The notes: generated by a model not told the origin, from the letters alone. A stretch of DNA of 64,000 nucleotides from an uncultured Eubacteriales bacterium (GCA_900544765.1 UQWI01000010.1:43877-107876); one strand, 5' to 3'; shown: positions 26,851-36,311, counted from the first letter of the stretch. Numbers and translations: made by a program.

Positions 26851-28269
26851 TCACAAGCCCAGTACGTTTATGAGCAGCAGCCACGCCAGGCCGTAGTATG
26901 TAACGACGGCAATGAGGTCGTTGACAGTGGTTATCAGCGGGCCGGAGGCCACGGCGGGGTCTATGTGCAGCTTGTCGAACACAATGGGTATGACCGTGCC
27001 CGCCACGCTGGAAAGTATGATTGACACAAGGAGGGCTATGCCCGTGCAGGCGGATACAGCAAAGGCCGCGCCGGGCGCCTGACCCTTGAGCGCTATCAGG
27101 TAGAGGCCTATAAAGCCCACGGAGAGTACGCCGAGGGCGAGCCCGTTGGCAATGCCCACGCGCGTCTCTTTGAGCACAAGGCTCAGCTTCTGACGTCCGG
27201 TGACGCGCTTGTCCATCAGCACACGGATAGTGACGGCCAAAGACTGCGTGCCCACATTGCCCGCCATATCCAGTACGAGCGACTGGAAGGAGACTATAAG
27301 GGTCAGGTGAGCCACGACGTGCTCGAACGCGCCTACAACGCTGGACACGACCAGGCCGAGGCCCAGCAGTATCAGCAGCCAGGGGAAACGCTTTTTGATG
27401 CTGCGGCGGAGAGGCTCGTTTAAATCCTCGCCGGAGCTCAAGCCTCCGAGACGGGCGTAGTCCTCGCCCAGCTCGTCGCCGGCGAGCCGCATGATGTCCT
27501 GCCCGGTCAGCGCGCCGCAGAGGCGGTTGGACCCGTCAAGTACGGGGATGGAGTCCTCGGAGTAGCTCTTAAGACGCTCTATGCAGCCGTCGATCTCTTC
27601 GCTGGCATAGACGTAGGGGTAGTTCTGCGAGGTTATAGAGGCGAGGGCGGTGTCCTCACGCGCTATGATGAGCTTCTTGAGCTCGATTGCGCCCCTGTAC
27701 TCGCCGGACTCGGAGGTTACATAGATGGTGGATATGTTGTCGTTCTCCGCCGCCTGGTCGATAAGGGAGCGCATGGCCTCACGCACACTGGAGCCCTCGT
27801 GTACGGAGACGTAGTTGGTCGTCATGTGGCTGCCTATTTCGTCGGCGTCGAAGGAGCCCAGGAGTACGATCCCGGCCCTGGCCTCGCCGTCCATGAGCGC
27901 AAGCAATCCCTCGCGCTCGCGCTTCGGCAGCGTCGACAGATAGTCCGCCGCGTCTGCGGCCTCGAGGCTTGAGAGCAGGGCGGCGCGGTCCCCGGCGCCC
28001 AGCTCGTCGATGTACACGTTGCGGGAGTCGCTGTGCTCCAGTACCCCGGCGTATGCCTCGGCCCCCAGCGCACGGCACAGCCTCAAGCGCCCGTCCGCGT
28101 CCAGGAAAGCCAGCGCGGCGGCCAGGTCGCCTTCGTGGTACGCCAGCAGCCTTTCGCGCAGCGCGGCCGGGGCCAAATCCTCGCGCAGCGCTTTTACAAC
28201 ATCCGAGGCGAAGTCCGGGCGGGAAACCACCGCGGCCTCGCTCGCCAAATTGAGGTTCTTCTTGGTCAT
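26851..28269 (-). CDS. mgtE: Magnesium transporter MgtE
   Basis: 472 residues. The N-terminal helical domain (residues 1-130, LSTLPKREREGLLALM) is followed by two CBS repeats (about 145-265) that sense intracellular Mg2+, and five membrane helices from about 290. The pore signature FQSLVLDMAGNVGTQSLAVTIR and the later SSVAGTVIP and PAVASGPLITTVNDL are diagnostic. The ATG follows AAAGGAGGAAGGA. The preceding 300-bp leader contains an upstream ORF and a terminator (see 28351-28421 and 28444-28530), so expression is probably attenuated according to Mg2+. Confidence 0.95.
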   Translation of the reverse strand: MTKKNLNLASEAAVVSRPDFASDVVKALREDLAPAALRERLLAYHEGDLAAALAFLDADGRLRLCRALGAEAYAGVLEHSDSRNVYIDELGAGDRAALLSSLEAADAADYLSTLPKREREGLLALMDGEARAGIVLLGSFDADEIGSHMTTNYVSVHEGSSVREAMRSLIDQAAENDNISTIYVTSESGEYRGAIELKKLIIAREDTALASITSQNYPYVYASEEIDGCIERLKSYSEDSIPVLDGSNRLCGALTGQDIMRLAGDELGEDYARLGGLSSGEDLNEPLRRSIKKRFPWLLILLGLGLVVSSVVGAFEHVVAHLTLIVSFQSLVLDMAGNVGTQSLAVTIRVLMDKRVTGRQKLSLVLKETRVGIANGLALGVLSVGFIGLYLIALKGQAPGAAFAVSACTGIALLVSIILSSVAGTVIPIVFDKLHIDPAVASGPLITTVNDLIAVVTYYGLAWLLLINVLGL

Positions 28270-28350
28270 TGTCCTTCCTCCTTTGCAGGTTAGCAGCCGG
28301 AGGAGCGGTTGGCGGACAAAAACGGCATTATTCCTCTGCGAAAAGCATAG

Positions 28351-28421
28351 AAAAAGCCATTGCCGCGTCCGCTCGGCCCGGCATGCGTGGGAAGCAGTTA
28401 GCCCGAGAAAACGGCAATGGC
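28351..28421 (-). terminator. Leader attenuator upstream of mgtE
   Basis: On the minus strand GCCATTGCCG (28412-28421) pairs with CGGCAATGGC (28356-28365) and is followed by TTTTT (28351-28355). The large loop has its own short stem (CTCGG/CCGAG). It ends about 80 bp before the mgtE start, after the leader ORF stop, so readthrough is needed for mgtE expression. Confidence 0.85.
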
Positions 28422-28443
28422 CCTACAATATCGTTGCGCACAT

Positions 28444-28530
28444 CTACGCGCAGCAAAGCACGGACAGCGGCCTGAAGGGCCTGTCCGCAGATATGGGGCC
28501 ATAGCGTCTTCGTGTGCAGCTGCTGTCCAT
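28444..28530 (-). CDS. 28-codon leader peptide upstream of mgtE
   Basis: On the minus strand an ATG at 28530 follows GTGAGGTGAG with ideal spacing. The frame begins MDSSCTRRRYGP, continues through Arg-Pro rich codons (ADRPFRPLSVL) and stops with TAG at 28444, 23 bp before the terminator stem. The codons for Tyr-Gly-Pro (ATGGCCC, 28496-28502) are complementary to GGGCCAT at 28417-28423, which overlaps the 5' arm of the terminator, so they could form an antiterminator. A second hairpin (28461-28487) lies inside the ORF. Arg- and Pro-rich leaders control Mg2+ transport in enteric bacteria (mgtL). The sequence itself is unrelated to M-box consensus. Translation is inferred from the ribosome site and layout. 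Confidence 0.65.
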   Translation of the reverse strand: MDSSCTRRRYGPISADRPFRPLSVLCCA

Positions 28531-28553
28531 GTTCTCACCTCACTTGAAAATTA

Positions 28554-28569
28554 GTGCACTTTTGTGCAC
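28554..28569 (-). promoter_or_regulatory. GTGCAC inverted repeat at the mgtE leader 5' end
   Basis: GTGCAC-N4-GTGCAC is a perfect dyad just after the predicted transcription start, either an operator or a 5' stabilising hairpin. Confidence 0.55.
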
Positions 28570-28573
28570 CATG

Positions 28574-28603
28574 AGTTTACCACATGCGGCTTCGGGAATG
28601 CAA
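28574..28603 (-). promoter_or_regulatory. Promoter of the mgtE leader
   Basis: Minus strand TTGCAT (28598-28603), 18-bp spacer, TAAACT (28574-28579). Confidence 0.65.
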
Positions 28604-28800
28604 GCTTTTTTGCTACGCGAGGAGATATTCGTCAACCAGCTCGCCGAGACGGCAAATGGGCCTCCGGCCCGCAAGCGATACTAAAATTGCTAAAGAGTCA
28701 GGTGGCTATGTAACAATGCTAAAAAGCCGGCAGAGGATATTAATCAGCATTTTTGGTATCGTTTCTCCGGCGTTTGCAGCGCGCAGGCCGCACCATCACG

Positions 28801-28829
28801 TTTACAACGCGGGCTTTGTGTGGTACAAT
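28801..28829 (+). promoter_or_regulatory. Promoter of prfA
   Basis: TTTACA (28801-28806), 17-bp spacer, TACAAT (28824-28829), 26 bp before the start codon. Between this and the mgtE promoter (28604-28800) no gene or structure is recognised. Confidence 0.8.
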
Positions 28830-28854
28830 ATTCTGCCGAGTGAGGAGGATGTAA

Positions 28855-29928
28855 ATGCCTGAAAAACTCAAGGAAATAATAGCCAGATATTCAGAGATAG
28901 AGCGTCTCATGTCGCTGCCGGAGAACTATTCCGACGCAGGTGCGTATTCGCGCCTTGCAAAGGAGCTCAAGGAGCTCACGCCGGTGGCCGAGTGCGCGAA
29001 GGAGTATTTTGAGTGCGACGCTGCGATGGCTGAAGCCGAGGGCTTCTTTTCCGACCCGGAGATGGGCGAGATGGCCCGCGAGGAGTACGAGGACGCCAAA
29101 AAGCGCAAGGCCGCGCTCTCGGAGCGCATAAAGGAGCTGCTCGTGCCCAAGGACCCGGACGACGAGCGCAACGTCATAATAGAGATACGCGCGGGCGTTG
29201 GCGGAGAGGAGAGCGCGCTCTTCGCGCACAGCCTGTACCGCATGTACACGATGTACGCCGAGGCGCACAGGTTCAAGGTCTCCGTCGCCAACGTCAACGA
29301 GACGGAGCTCGGCGGCATAAAGGAGATAAGCTTCATGGTCGAGGGCGCGGGGGCCTACTCGCGCTTCAAGTACGAGAGCGGCGTCCACCGCGTGCAGCGC
29401 GTACCCGAGACCGAGGCGGGCGGGCGCATACACACCAGTACCGTCACTGTGGCCGTGCTGCCGGAGGTCAGCGAGGTCGAGATAAATATCGACCCCGGCG
29501 ATCTGCAGATAGACACCTACCGCTCGTCGGGCGCGGGCGGACAGCACGTCAACAAGACCGAGAGCGCCATACGGATTACGCACATACCCACGGGTACGGT
29601 GGTCGAGTGCCAGGACGAGCGCAGCCAGTACAAGAACAAGGACAGAGCAATGAAGATTCTCGCCTCCCGCCTCTACGAGGCCGAGCGCGCCAGGCAGATG
29701 AGCGAGCGCGCGGCCGAGCGCAAGAGCCAGGTCGGTACGGGCATGCGCAACGAACGCATCCGTACCTATAACTTCCCGCAGGGGCGTGTGACCGACCACA
29801 GGATAGGCCTGACGCTGTATAAAATAGAGAGCATTATGGACGGCGGGCTCGACGAGCTAATAGACGCCCTGGCAGCGGCGGAGAGGGCCGGGGAGCTGGG
29901 CGCGTCGGAGGGCAGCGATGAAAACTGA
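28855..29928 (+). CDS. prfA: Peptide chain release factor 1
   Basis: 357 residues, class I release factor reading UAA and UAG. The GGQ motif that hydrolyses peptidyl-tRNA is at residues 228-230 in [15 protein letters not shown]. The codon-recognition loop precedes it in the RF1 form ([20 protein letters not shown]), where RF2 would have SPF. RBS TGAGGAGGATG lies 5 bases before the ATG. The last 11 bases overlap the TsaC-CoaE fusion gene. prfA with a tsaC-type gene next to it is a common arrangement in Firmicutes. Confidence 0.96.
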   Translation: MPEKLKEIIARYSEIERLMSLPENYSDAGAYSRLAKELKELTPVAECAKEYFECDAAMAEAEGFFSDPEMGEMAREEYEDAKKRKAALSERIKELLVPKDPDDERNVIIEIRAGVGGEESALFAHSLYRMYTMYAEAHRFKVSVANVNETELGGIKEISFMVEGAGAYSRFKYESGVHRVQRVPETEAGGRIHTSTVTVAVLPEVSEVEINIDPGDLQIDTYRSSGAGGQHVNKTESAIRITHIPTGTVVECQDERSQYKNKDRAMKILASRLYEAERARQMSERAAERKSQVGTGMRNERIRTYNFPQGRVTDHRIGLTLYKIESIMDGGLDELIDALAAAERAGELGASEGSDEN

Positions 29929-31165
29929 GATTATAACCGCAGGGAACATAGACCGGGCCTCGGAGATAATACGCTCGGGGGGCCTAGTGGCCGTGCCGAC
30001 GGAGACGGTGTACGGACTTGCGGCCAACGGGCTGGACGCCTCGGCGGTGGAAAAGCTGTACGCCGTCAAGGGCAGGCCTCCCGTCAAGCCGATGAACCTG
30101 ATGGTTCACGGCGTAGAGGCCATGCACAGGTGCTGGAGCGAGGTGCCGGAGCAGGCGCTTACGCTTGCGCGCGAATTTTGGCCCGGGCCGCTGACAATAA
30201 TAAACAGCAGCGTGCCGGAGATACCGGACATCGTCCGCGCGGGCGGCGCCACGGTGGGGCTCAGGTGCCCCGACCATCCGCTCACTCTGGAGCTGCTGCA
30301 AAAGTGCGAGCTGCCTCTCGCGGCCCCCAGCGCAAACCCTTCGGGCGCGCCCAGCCCCAAGACGGCTCAGGACGTGCTCAGCTACTTCGACGGGGAGATA
30401 GACGCCGTAATAGACGGCGGAGAGTGCGGCATAGGCACGGAGTCGAGCATAATCACGCTCGCGGAGCGGCCGTATAAGCTGCTGCGCAAGGGCGCGCTGG
30501 GCGCGGACGAGATAGCGGCCTGCCTGGCCTCCGGCATGTGCATCATAGGGCTCACGGGCGGTTCCGGCACCGGCAAGACCACCGCGCTGAACGTGCTGCG
30601 GGGCATGGGCGCGCTGTGCATAGACGCCGACGAGCTCTATCACGAGCTGCTGGGCAGCTGCACGGACATGCTCGGCGAGATAGCCTCGCGCTTCGGCGAG
30701 GGGGTGTGCCGTGACGGCGCGCTTGACCGCAAGGCGCTCGGGAGGATCGTCTTTGCAGACGCCGGCGCGTTGGCTGAGCTCAACGCCATCACGCACAAGT
30801 ACATAACGCGCGAGATGCTCTCCCGGCTGCGCGCTCACGCAATGGGCGGCGGGACGCTCGCGGCCCTGGACGCCGTGGGCATTTTCGAGGCGGGCATAGA
30901 CAGGCTCTGCTCCGCCGTGTTCGGCATACTCGCCCCGGAGGAAGTCCGTGTGGAGCGGCTTTTAAAGCGCGAGGGGATAACCCGCGAGTACGCGCTGGAG
31001 CGTATCAGGGCGCAGAAGAGCGACACATACTATATGGAGGCATGTACCGCGTGCATCGTCAACGACGGCACGGCGGATGAATTTGCGGCCAAGTGCGAGG
31101 CCGCTTTTAAGGAGGTCATCAAGAATGGAAGAAAAGAAGGATTATCGCGCAGAGCTTTTCTATGA
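29918..31165 (+). CDS. Fusion of threonylcarbamoyl-AMP synthase (TsaC/Sua5 domain) and dephospho-CoA kinase
   Basis: 415 residues with two unrelated enzymes in one frame. Residues 1-205 are a YrdC/TsaC domain: [38 protein letters not shown] and [20 protein letters not shown] carry the KxR and SxN residues that bind ATP and threonine for tRNA t6A synthesis. Residues 208-400 are a CoaE P-loop kinase: [33 protein letters not shown] and [18 protein letters not shown], the last step of CoA synthesis. The junction ([26 protein letters not shown]) is short. No frameshift explains it. The 3' end overlaps the next gene by 41 bp. Confidence 0.88.
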   Translation: MKTEIITAGNIDRASEIIRSGGLVAVPTETVYGLAANGLDASAVEKLYAVKGRPPVKPMNLMVHGVEAMHRCWSEVPEQALTLAREFWPGPLTIINSSVPEIPDIVRAGGATVGLRCPDHPLTLELLQKCELPLAAPSANPSGAPSPKTAQDVLSYFDGEIDAVIDGGECGIGTESSIITLAERPYKLLRKGALGADEIAACLASGMCIIGLTGGSGTGKTTALNVLRGMGALCIDADELYHELLGSCTDMLGEIASRFGEGVCRDGALDRKALGRIVFADAGALAELNAITHKYITREMLSRLRAHAMGGGTLAALDAVGIFEAGIDRLCSAVFGILAPEEVRVERLLKREGITREYALERIRAQKSDTYYMEACTACIVNDGTADEFAAKCEAAFKEVIKNGRKEGLSRRAFL

Positions 31166-32567
31166 GCCGAAGAACGGCTATGACGGGCTGGCCGGGAACG
31201 CCGCCAAGCTCATGGGGGGCGAGACCACGCTGCCGCCCGACGCCGCTCACGTCCGCGCCGCCATCGACGCCTACTGCGAGGACTACAAGCGCTTCCTCGA
31301 CACTTCGCGCACGGAGCGCGAGTGCGTGCGCAACGCCGTCTCGCTGGCGCTTGAGTGCGGCTTCGCGGAGTACGTCCCTGGCATGGAGCTCCATCCGGGC
31401 GACAGGATCTATTACTCCAACCGCGGCAAGGCGCTGCTGCTGGCAGTCATGGGCGAGGAGCCGATGAGCGCCGGAGCGGTCGTCACGGCGGCGCATGTGG
31501 ATTCGCCCCGCCTCGACCTCAAGCAGCTGCCGCTCTTTGAGGACAGCGAAATGGCCTTCTTCAAGACCCACTACTACGGCGGCATAAAAAAGTACCAGTG
31601 GACGGCCATCCCGCTTGAGATTCACGGCACCGTCGTGACCCGCTCCGGCGAGAGCATAGACGTGGTGATAGGCCGCGACAGGTCCGACCCGCAGTTCACG
31701 GTCAGCGACCTGCTTCCGCACCTGGCGGGCGACCAGATGAAGAAGAGCCTCTCCGACGGTATTTCCGCAGAGAGCATGAATATACTTGCGGGCTCCGTAC
31801 CCTATGACGACGAGGGCTCCGAGCGCGTCAAGCTGGCCGTCATGGCCATCCTCAACAGCCGCTACGGCATAACCGAAGAGGACTTCATCTCCGCCGAGCT
31901 CTACGCCGTGCCCGCCTTCGACGTGCGCGACATCGGCCTCGACCGCAGCCTCATCGGCGGCTACGGCCACGACGACCGCGTCTGCGCCTATGCGGAGCTG
32001 CGCGCCCTCTTCGACCTGAAGGGCACGCCGAAGCGCACCGCCGTGTGCATCCTGGCCGACAAGGAGGAGACCGGCTCGGACGGCGTCTCCGGCATGAAGA
32101 GCGAGGCCTTTGAGTGGTTCATGAACAAGCTCTGCAAGGCCACGGGAAGCGAGCTCGACGACTGCTTCGCCAACAGCCTGTGCGTCAGCGCGGACGTCAC
32201 CGCGGCCTTTGACCCCAACTATCCCGAGGTCAGCGAGAAGCGCAACGCCGCCCACCTGAACTACGGAGTCGGGCTCAGCAAATTCACCGGCGCGCGCGGC
32301 AAGTCCAGCACGAACGACGCCCCGGCAGAGCTCGTCGCCTACATGCGCGGCATCCTCGACAGGCACGGCGTACAGTGGCAGATGTGCGAGCTGGGCAAGG
32401 TCGACCAGGGCGGCGGAGGCACTGTCGCCATGTACATGGGCAACCGCAACATCGCCACCATCGACGCGGGCGTCCCCGTGCTCAGCATGCACGCCCCATT
32501 TGAGATAGTCTCCAAGTACGACTGCTATATGACTTACCGCTGCATGCTCGCCGCCTACGAGGGCTGA
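31125..32567 (+). CDS. M18-family aminopeptidase
   Basis: 480 residues, aspartyl-aminopeptidase type (M18) di-zinc enzyme. Zinc and catalytic pieces are visible: AAHVDSPRLDLK, SLIGGYGHDDRVCAYAELRALFD, LADKEETGSDGVSGMKS and the C-terminal GVPVLSMHAPFEIVSKYD with the last histidine ligand. The ATG at 31125 is used because AAGGAGGTC sits 8 bases before it, inside the end of the fusion gene. It degrades peptides from the N-terminus in the cytoplasm. Terminator directly after. Confidence 0.92.
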   Translation: MEEKKDYRAELFYEPKNGYDGLAGNAAKLMGGETTLPPDAAHVRAAIDAYCEDYKRFLDTSRTERECVRNAVSLALECGFAEYVPGMELHPGDRIYYSNRGKALLLAVMGEEPMSAGAVVTAAHVDSPRLDLKQLPLFEDSEMAFFKTHYYGGIKKYQWTAIPLEIHGTVVTRSGESIDVVIGRDRSDPQFTVSDLLPHLAGDQMKKSLSDGISAESMNILAGSVPYDDEGSERVKLAVMAILNSRYGITEEDFISAELYAVPAFDVRDIGLDRSLIGGYGHDDRVCAYAELRALFDLKGTPKRTAVCILADKEETGSDGVSGMKSEAFEWFMNKLCKATGSELDDCFANSLCVSADVTAAFDPNYPEVSEKRNAAHLNYGVGLSKFTGARGKSSTNDAPAELVAYMRGILDRHGVQWQMCELGKVDQGGGGTVAMYMGNRNIATIDAGVPVLSMHAPFEIVSKYDCYMTYRCMLAAYEG

Positions 32568-32578
32568 GCAGGGCAGAC

Positions 32579-32612
32579 AAAGGCGCCGCTTGCGCGGCGC
32601 CTTTTCTTTTTC
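32579..32612 (+). terminator. Terminator of the prfA operon
   Basis: AAGGCGCCGC and its complement around TTGC, followed by TTTTCTTTTT. Confidence 0.93.
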
Positions 32613-32635
32613 GGCCCGGTAAAGCGGCTTCGTTC

Positions 32636-32664
32636 TTGTGCTTTTCGGAAAAGTATGCTAATAT
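32636..32664 (+). promoter_or_regulatory. Promoter of uppP
   Basis: TTGTGC (32636-32641), 17-bp spacer, TAATAT (32659-32664). An overlapping TATAAT at 32662-32667 gives an alternative -10. Confidence 0.65.
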
Positions 32665-32713
32665 AATAAGTCGGCACATGTTGTGACCAAGAAAGTTTCT
32701 GGAGGACTTGTCT

Positions 32714-33559
32714 GTGGATATATGGTCTGCAATCTTCCTTGGAATAGTGCAGGGATTGGCCGAATTTCTGCCCATATCCAGTTCCGGACACCTGTCCGTA
32801 TTACAAAACCTGTTTCACATGAACTCGCTGGAAGAGGGACACCTCTTTTTTGACGTACTGCTGCACCTGGGTACACTGGTCAGTATATTCATCTGCTACT
32901 GGAGCGACATCAAGGCCATAGTGCGCGAGGTGTTCATAGTCCTACGGGGCGGCAGGACCGTCACGGGCGAGCGGATAAGCGGGCCGCTGCCCGCGGCGAG
33001 GCTGTTCCTGATGCTGGTTATAGCCACTCTGCCGCTTGTGCTCATCGTGCCGATAAACGGACTGGTTGAGGAGCTCTATTACCAGAGCTGGTTCATAGGC
33101 GTGGCGTTTATGCTCACCGGCTGCCTGCTCTTCGTGTCCGACAAGATGACGCCGGGCCACAAGACCGAGAAGAACATGCGCATCCGTGACGCGCTCATCA
33201 TCGGCTGCTGCCAGTGCGTGGCCACGATACCCGGCCTTTCCCGCAGCGGAACCACCATCACAGCCGGCATCGCCACGGGCCTCGACCGCGGCTTCGCCAT
33301 GCGCTTTTCCTTCCTGCTGAGCATCCCGGCCGTGCTGGGCGCGAACGTGCTGTCCATCGTGGACGCAATACGCGAGGGCTTTGACGCGTCCCTGCTGCCG
33401 ATTTATCTTGTGGGCATGCTTGCGGCCGTAATTTCCGGCATAGGCGCCATACTGCTGATGAAGCTTATCTCGCGCAAGAACAAATTCGGTTTCTTTACAT
33501 ACTACTGCTGGGCGGCCGGTATAATCACGCTGGTGCTCTCGCTCGGCTATGGCTATTGA
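32714..33559 (+). CDS. uppP: Undecaprenyl-diphosphatase UppP (BacA)
   Basis: 281 residues, membrane enzyme that recycles the C55-PP lipid carrier and gives bacitracin tolerance. The two catalytic repeats are plain: GLAEFLPISSSGHLSVLQ near the N-terminus and ATIPGLSRSGTTITAGIATG around residue 180. A GTG start at 32714 (MDIWSAIFLGIVQG) sits 8 bases after GGAGG; the upstream TTG at 32708 is too close. Eight membrane helices. Confidence 0.93.
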   Translation: MDIWSAIFLGIVQGLAEFLPISSSGHLSVLQNLFHMNSLEEGHLFFDVLLHLGTLVSIFICYWSDIKAIVREVFIVLRGGRTVTGERISGPLPAARLFLMLVIATLPLVLIVPINGLVEELYYQSWFIGVAFMLTGCLLFVSDKMTPGHKTEKNMRIRDALIIGCCQCVATIPGLSRSGTTITAGIATGLDRGFAMRFSFLLSIPAVLGANVLSIVDAIREGFDASLLPIYLVGMLAAVISGIGAILLMKLISRKNKFGFFTYYCWAAGIITLVLSLGYGY

Positions 33560-33578
33560 GAAAGGCAGGCTAGTGTAA

Positions 33579-36311
33579 ATGGCTAATTCCTCCGGGGGGA
33601 CGAAGAAATCCACCGGCGCCGCAAAGAAAAACACGTCGTCGCGCTCGAGGGCCGCGTCAAGTAAAAAGGCCAACGCCCCCCGTCCGATAAGGCGCGAGGT
33701 GGGCGCGGTCGTCTGCGCCTTTCTCGGCATCTTCTCGCTGATAGGCTACTTTGACGTAGAGGCGCTGTTCATAGACGTGTTCTGCTCCTTCATCAAGGGG
33801 CTGCTGGGCTGGGGTTACTTCATCTTCCCGATATCCCTGCTCATATCCGCCGGTATACTCGCCACCCACAGGGGCAGGCCGGTGGTGCTGAGGGTCACCT
33901 GCACGATGCTCATGCCGCTCTTTATAGGGGCGGCGACGCATCTTTTCTTCGCCGGGGACGGCTTCGCCTTCGGCGGGGACTTCCTCGACCTCTGCAGCCG
34001 GCTGTACGCCAGCGGCACAAGGCTCGCCAGCGGCGGACTGCTCGCCGGACTGCTGAGCATGGCGCTCGAGGAGATGTTCAGCGTCTACGGCGCTATCCCC
34101 GTGCTGCTCGCCATAATAGTTTGCCTTGTTATGTGCGCGGCGCGTATGACACCGGGCCGCCTGCTGGACATGTGGCAGGGGCGTGAGCGTGCGCAGTATG
34201 AGTATGAGGAAGAGCCGGGTCAAGCTGCGGCCAAGCCCGCCAAAGCGCGCAGCAAGCGCCGCGAAGAGGAGGAGCCGGCGCGTCCGGCCGCGCGCCGCCG
34301 CGTCCCGGCCAGCATAGACGTACCGATGGACGACGAGCCTGGCGAGGACGACGAGTATGAGGGCTTCTCCAACTACCCGATGGACGAGCCCGTCAGCGCT
34401 CCCAGAAAGACAGAGCGCCGCGTGGACAGCTCTCGGGGCAGCACACCCATACCAGTCTCCGGGCAGTACAAGGCCCGGCCCGAGGTGGAGCGCCCTGCGC
34501 CCCAGCCCAAGATGACCGGCTTCAAGCCCGTCTCCACCGGCGGCGCGGCGGGCGTCCCGGACAACGCCCCTGCGGCGGAGCAGGAAGAGGACAGCCTGCC
34601 GTGGGAGGAGGCAGCGCCGCAGCCTGTCCTGGCCCCCGCCCCAGCGGAGCAGGAGGCCAAACCCAAGCGCGCTTCCAGGCCGCAGCCCGACGAGAAGGTC
34701 AACGCCGAGATGGCGGCCGAGCTCGACCGAGCGGCGGAGGACACGCCGGAATACGAGTTCCCGCCAATAGACTTGCTTCGCCGCGGCACCGCCGCCGTGG
34801 TGGACGGGCGCGATGAGATAGCGCTCAACCGCGAGCGCCTGGATGCCTCGCTCAAGAGCTTCGGCGTGGCCGCACGCATAGTCGGCGCGACGCGCGGCCC
34901 CACGGTCACGCGCTACGACTTGGAGCTGGACGCGGGCGTAAAGCTCACGAAGCTCACGAACCTCGCCAACGACATCGCGCTCTCGCTCGGCGTCATGAAC
35001 GTGCGCATCGCGCCGATACCCGACAAGATAAGCACGGTCGGCATCGAGGTGCCGAACAAGATAGTCAGCCTGGTCTACCTGCGCGACGTCATAGAGTCGC
35101 CGCAGTTCAGGAACGCGAAGAGCACGCTCTCCTTCGCCATAGGCAAGGACATATCCGGCGAGTGCGTCGTCGGCAACATAGCCAAGCTGCCCCACATGCT
35201 CATAGCCGGCACCACCGGCTCCGGCAAGAGCGTGTGCATAAACTCGCTGCTGCTCAGCCTGCTGTACAAGTCCACGCCCGAGCAGGTGAGGCTCATTATG
35301 ATAGACCCCAAGATGGTCGAGCTGGGCATTTATAACGGCATACCGCACCTGTACGTCCCCGTGGTCACGGACCCGAAGAAGGCCGCGGGCGCGCTGCAAT
35401 GGGCCGTCGTCGAAATGCTCAAGCGATATCGCCTCTTCTCCGAGGTCGGCGTGCGCGACCTCGCGGGCTACAACGCCCACCAGAAGAAAGTTGGCGGGGA
35501 CACCATGCCGCAGGTCGTCATAGTAGTGGATGAGCTGGCAGATCTCATGCTCGTGGCCAGCAAGGACGTCGAGGAGAGCATATGCCGCGTGGCGCAGATG
35601 GGCCGCGCGAGCGGCATGCACCTCATCATAGCCACGCAGAGGCCGAGCGCCGACGTCATCACCGGCCTCATGAAGGCCAACATACCCAGCCGCATAGCCT
35701 TCGCGGTCTCAAGCGCGATGGAGTCCCGCATCATACTCGACAGCGCGGGCGCCGAGAAGCTAATCGGCATGGGCGACATGCTATACTCGCCGCTCGGCTC
35801 CGGCAAGCCCATCCGCGTCCAGGGCGCCTTCGTCTCAGACGAGGAGAGGGAGGACGTCATCGACTTCATCAAGGGCTCCAGCCAGCCTGAGTACAGCGAC
35901 GAGGTGCTCGCCGAGATAGAGAAGGCCGCGCAGGAAAAGGACAAGCCGTCCAAGGGCAAGGGCGCAGCCGACAGCAGTTCCTCTTTCGACGGCGGAGAGC
36001 CCGCCGACAACGCCTTCGCCGACTACGACGAGCTGCTCCCGCAGGCGGTGGACGTCATATTCGACACCAAGCAGGCCAGTGTCAGCATGCTACAGCGCAG
36101 GCTCAAGCTCGGTTACTCGCGCGCGGCCAGGCTGGTCGACCAGATGGAGGAGCTGGGCATAGTCGGACCGTTTGAGGGCAGCAAGCCCCGCCAGGTGCTC
36201 ATAACCAAGCAGCAGTGGCAGGAAATGCAGCTGATGAACGGCACCGCGCCCACGGAGCGCAGCATGCTCGAGGCCGAATTCGGCACGGACGGGCCGGAGG
36301 ACGAGGAATGA
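33579..36311 (+). CDS. ftsK: FtsK/SpoIIIE-family DNA translocase
   Basis: 910 residues. Four to five N-terminal membrane helices (about 30-190) anchor it at the septum. A Pro/Ala/Glu-rich linker (about 200-385) leads to the motor: Walker A IAGTTGSGKSVCINSLLLSL near residue 545, LIMIDPKMVELGIYNGIPHL, Walker B VVIVVDELADLM and RIAFAVSSAMESRIILD. The C-terminal winged-helix gamma domain (VDVIFDTKQASVSMLQRRLKLGYSRAARLVD) reads KOPS/SRS-like polar DNA motifs. It moves chromosome ends through the closing septum. SpoIIIE and FtsK cannot be told apart without phylogeny. Its stop overlaps mrnC. Confidence 0.94.
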   Translation: MANSSGGTKKSTGAAKKNTSSRSRAASSKKANAPRPIRREVGAVVCAFLGIFSLIGYFDVEALFIDVFCSFIKGLLGWGYFIFPISLLISAGILATHRGRPVVLRVTCTMLMPLFIGAATHLFFAGDGFAFGGDFLDLCSRLYASGTRLASGGLLAGLLSMALEEMFSVYGAIPVLLAIIVCLVMCAARMTPGRLLDMWQGRERAQYEYEEEPGQAAAKPAKARSKRREEEEPARPAARRRVPASIDVPMDDEPGEDDEYEGFSNYPMDEPVSAPRKTERRVDSSRGSTPIPVSGQYKARPEVERPAPQPKMTGFKPVSTGGAAGVPDNAPAAEQEEDSLPWEEAAPQPVLAPAPAEQEAKPKRASRPQPDEKVNAEMAAELDRAAEDTPEYEFPPIDLLRRGTAAVVDGRDEIALNRERLDASLKSFGVAARIVGATRGPTVTRYDLELDAGVKLTKLTNLANDIALSLGVMNVRIAPIPDKISTVGIEVPNKIVSLVYLRDVIESPQFRNAKSTLSFAIGKDISGECVVGNIAKLPHMLIAGTTGSGKSVCINSLLLSLLYKSTPEQVRLIMIDPKMVELGIYNGIPHLYVPVVTDPKKAAGALQWAVVEMLKRYRLFSEVGVRDLAGYNAHQKKVGGDTMPQVVIVVDELADLMLVASKDVEESICRVAQMGRASGMHLIIATQRPSADVITGLMKANIPSRIAFAVSSAMESRIILDSAGAEKLIGMGDMLYSPLGSGKPIRVQGAFVSDEEREDVIDFIKGSSQPEYSDEVLAEIEKAAQEKDKPSKGKGAADSSSSFDGGEPADNAFADYDELLPQAVDVIFDTKQASVSMLQRRLKLGYSRAARLVDQMEELGIVGPFEGSKPRQVLITKQQWQEMQLMNGTAPTERSMLEAEFGTDGPEDEE

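Noticed and set aside
28270..28570. M-box (Mg2+) riboswitch upstream of mgtE
   Set aside because: A GGTGAG element and a GACGC-like stretch recall the M-box, but the conserved core (GCCGCTGCCC and the GTGCTAAAGCTC end) is missing. A leader ORF plus terminator explains the region better.
28604..28800. A coding remnant (minus strand, reading LVSLAGRRPICRLGELVDEYL)
   Set aside because: The stretch is too short to assign to a family, and no ribosome site or neighbour supports it.
29918..30540. Frameshifted separate tsaC and coaE genes
   Set aside because: The frame is continuous with no in-frame stop between the domains and there is no RBS at the coaE junction.
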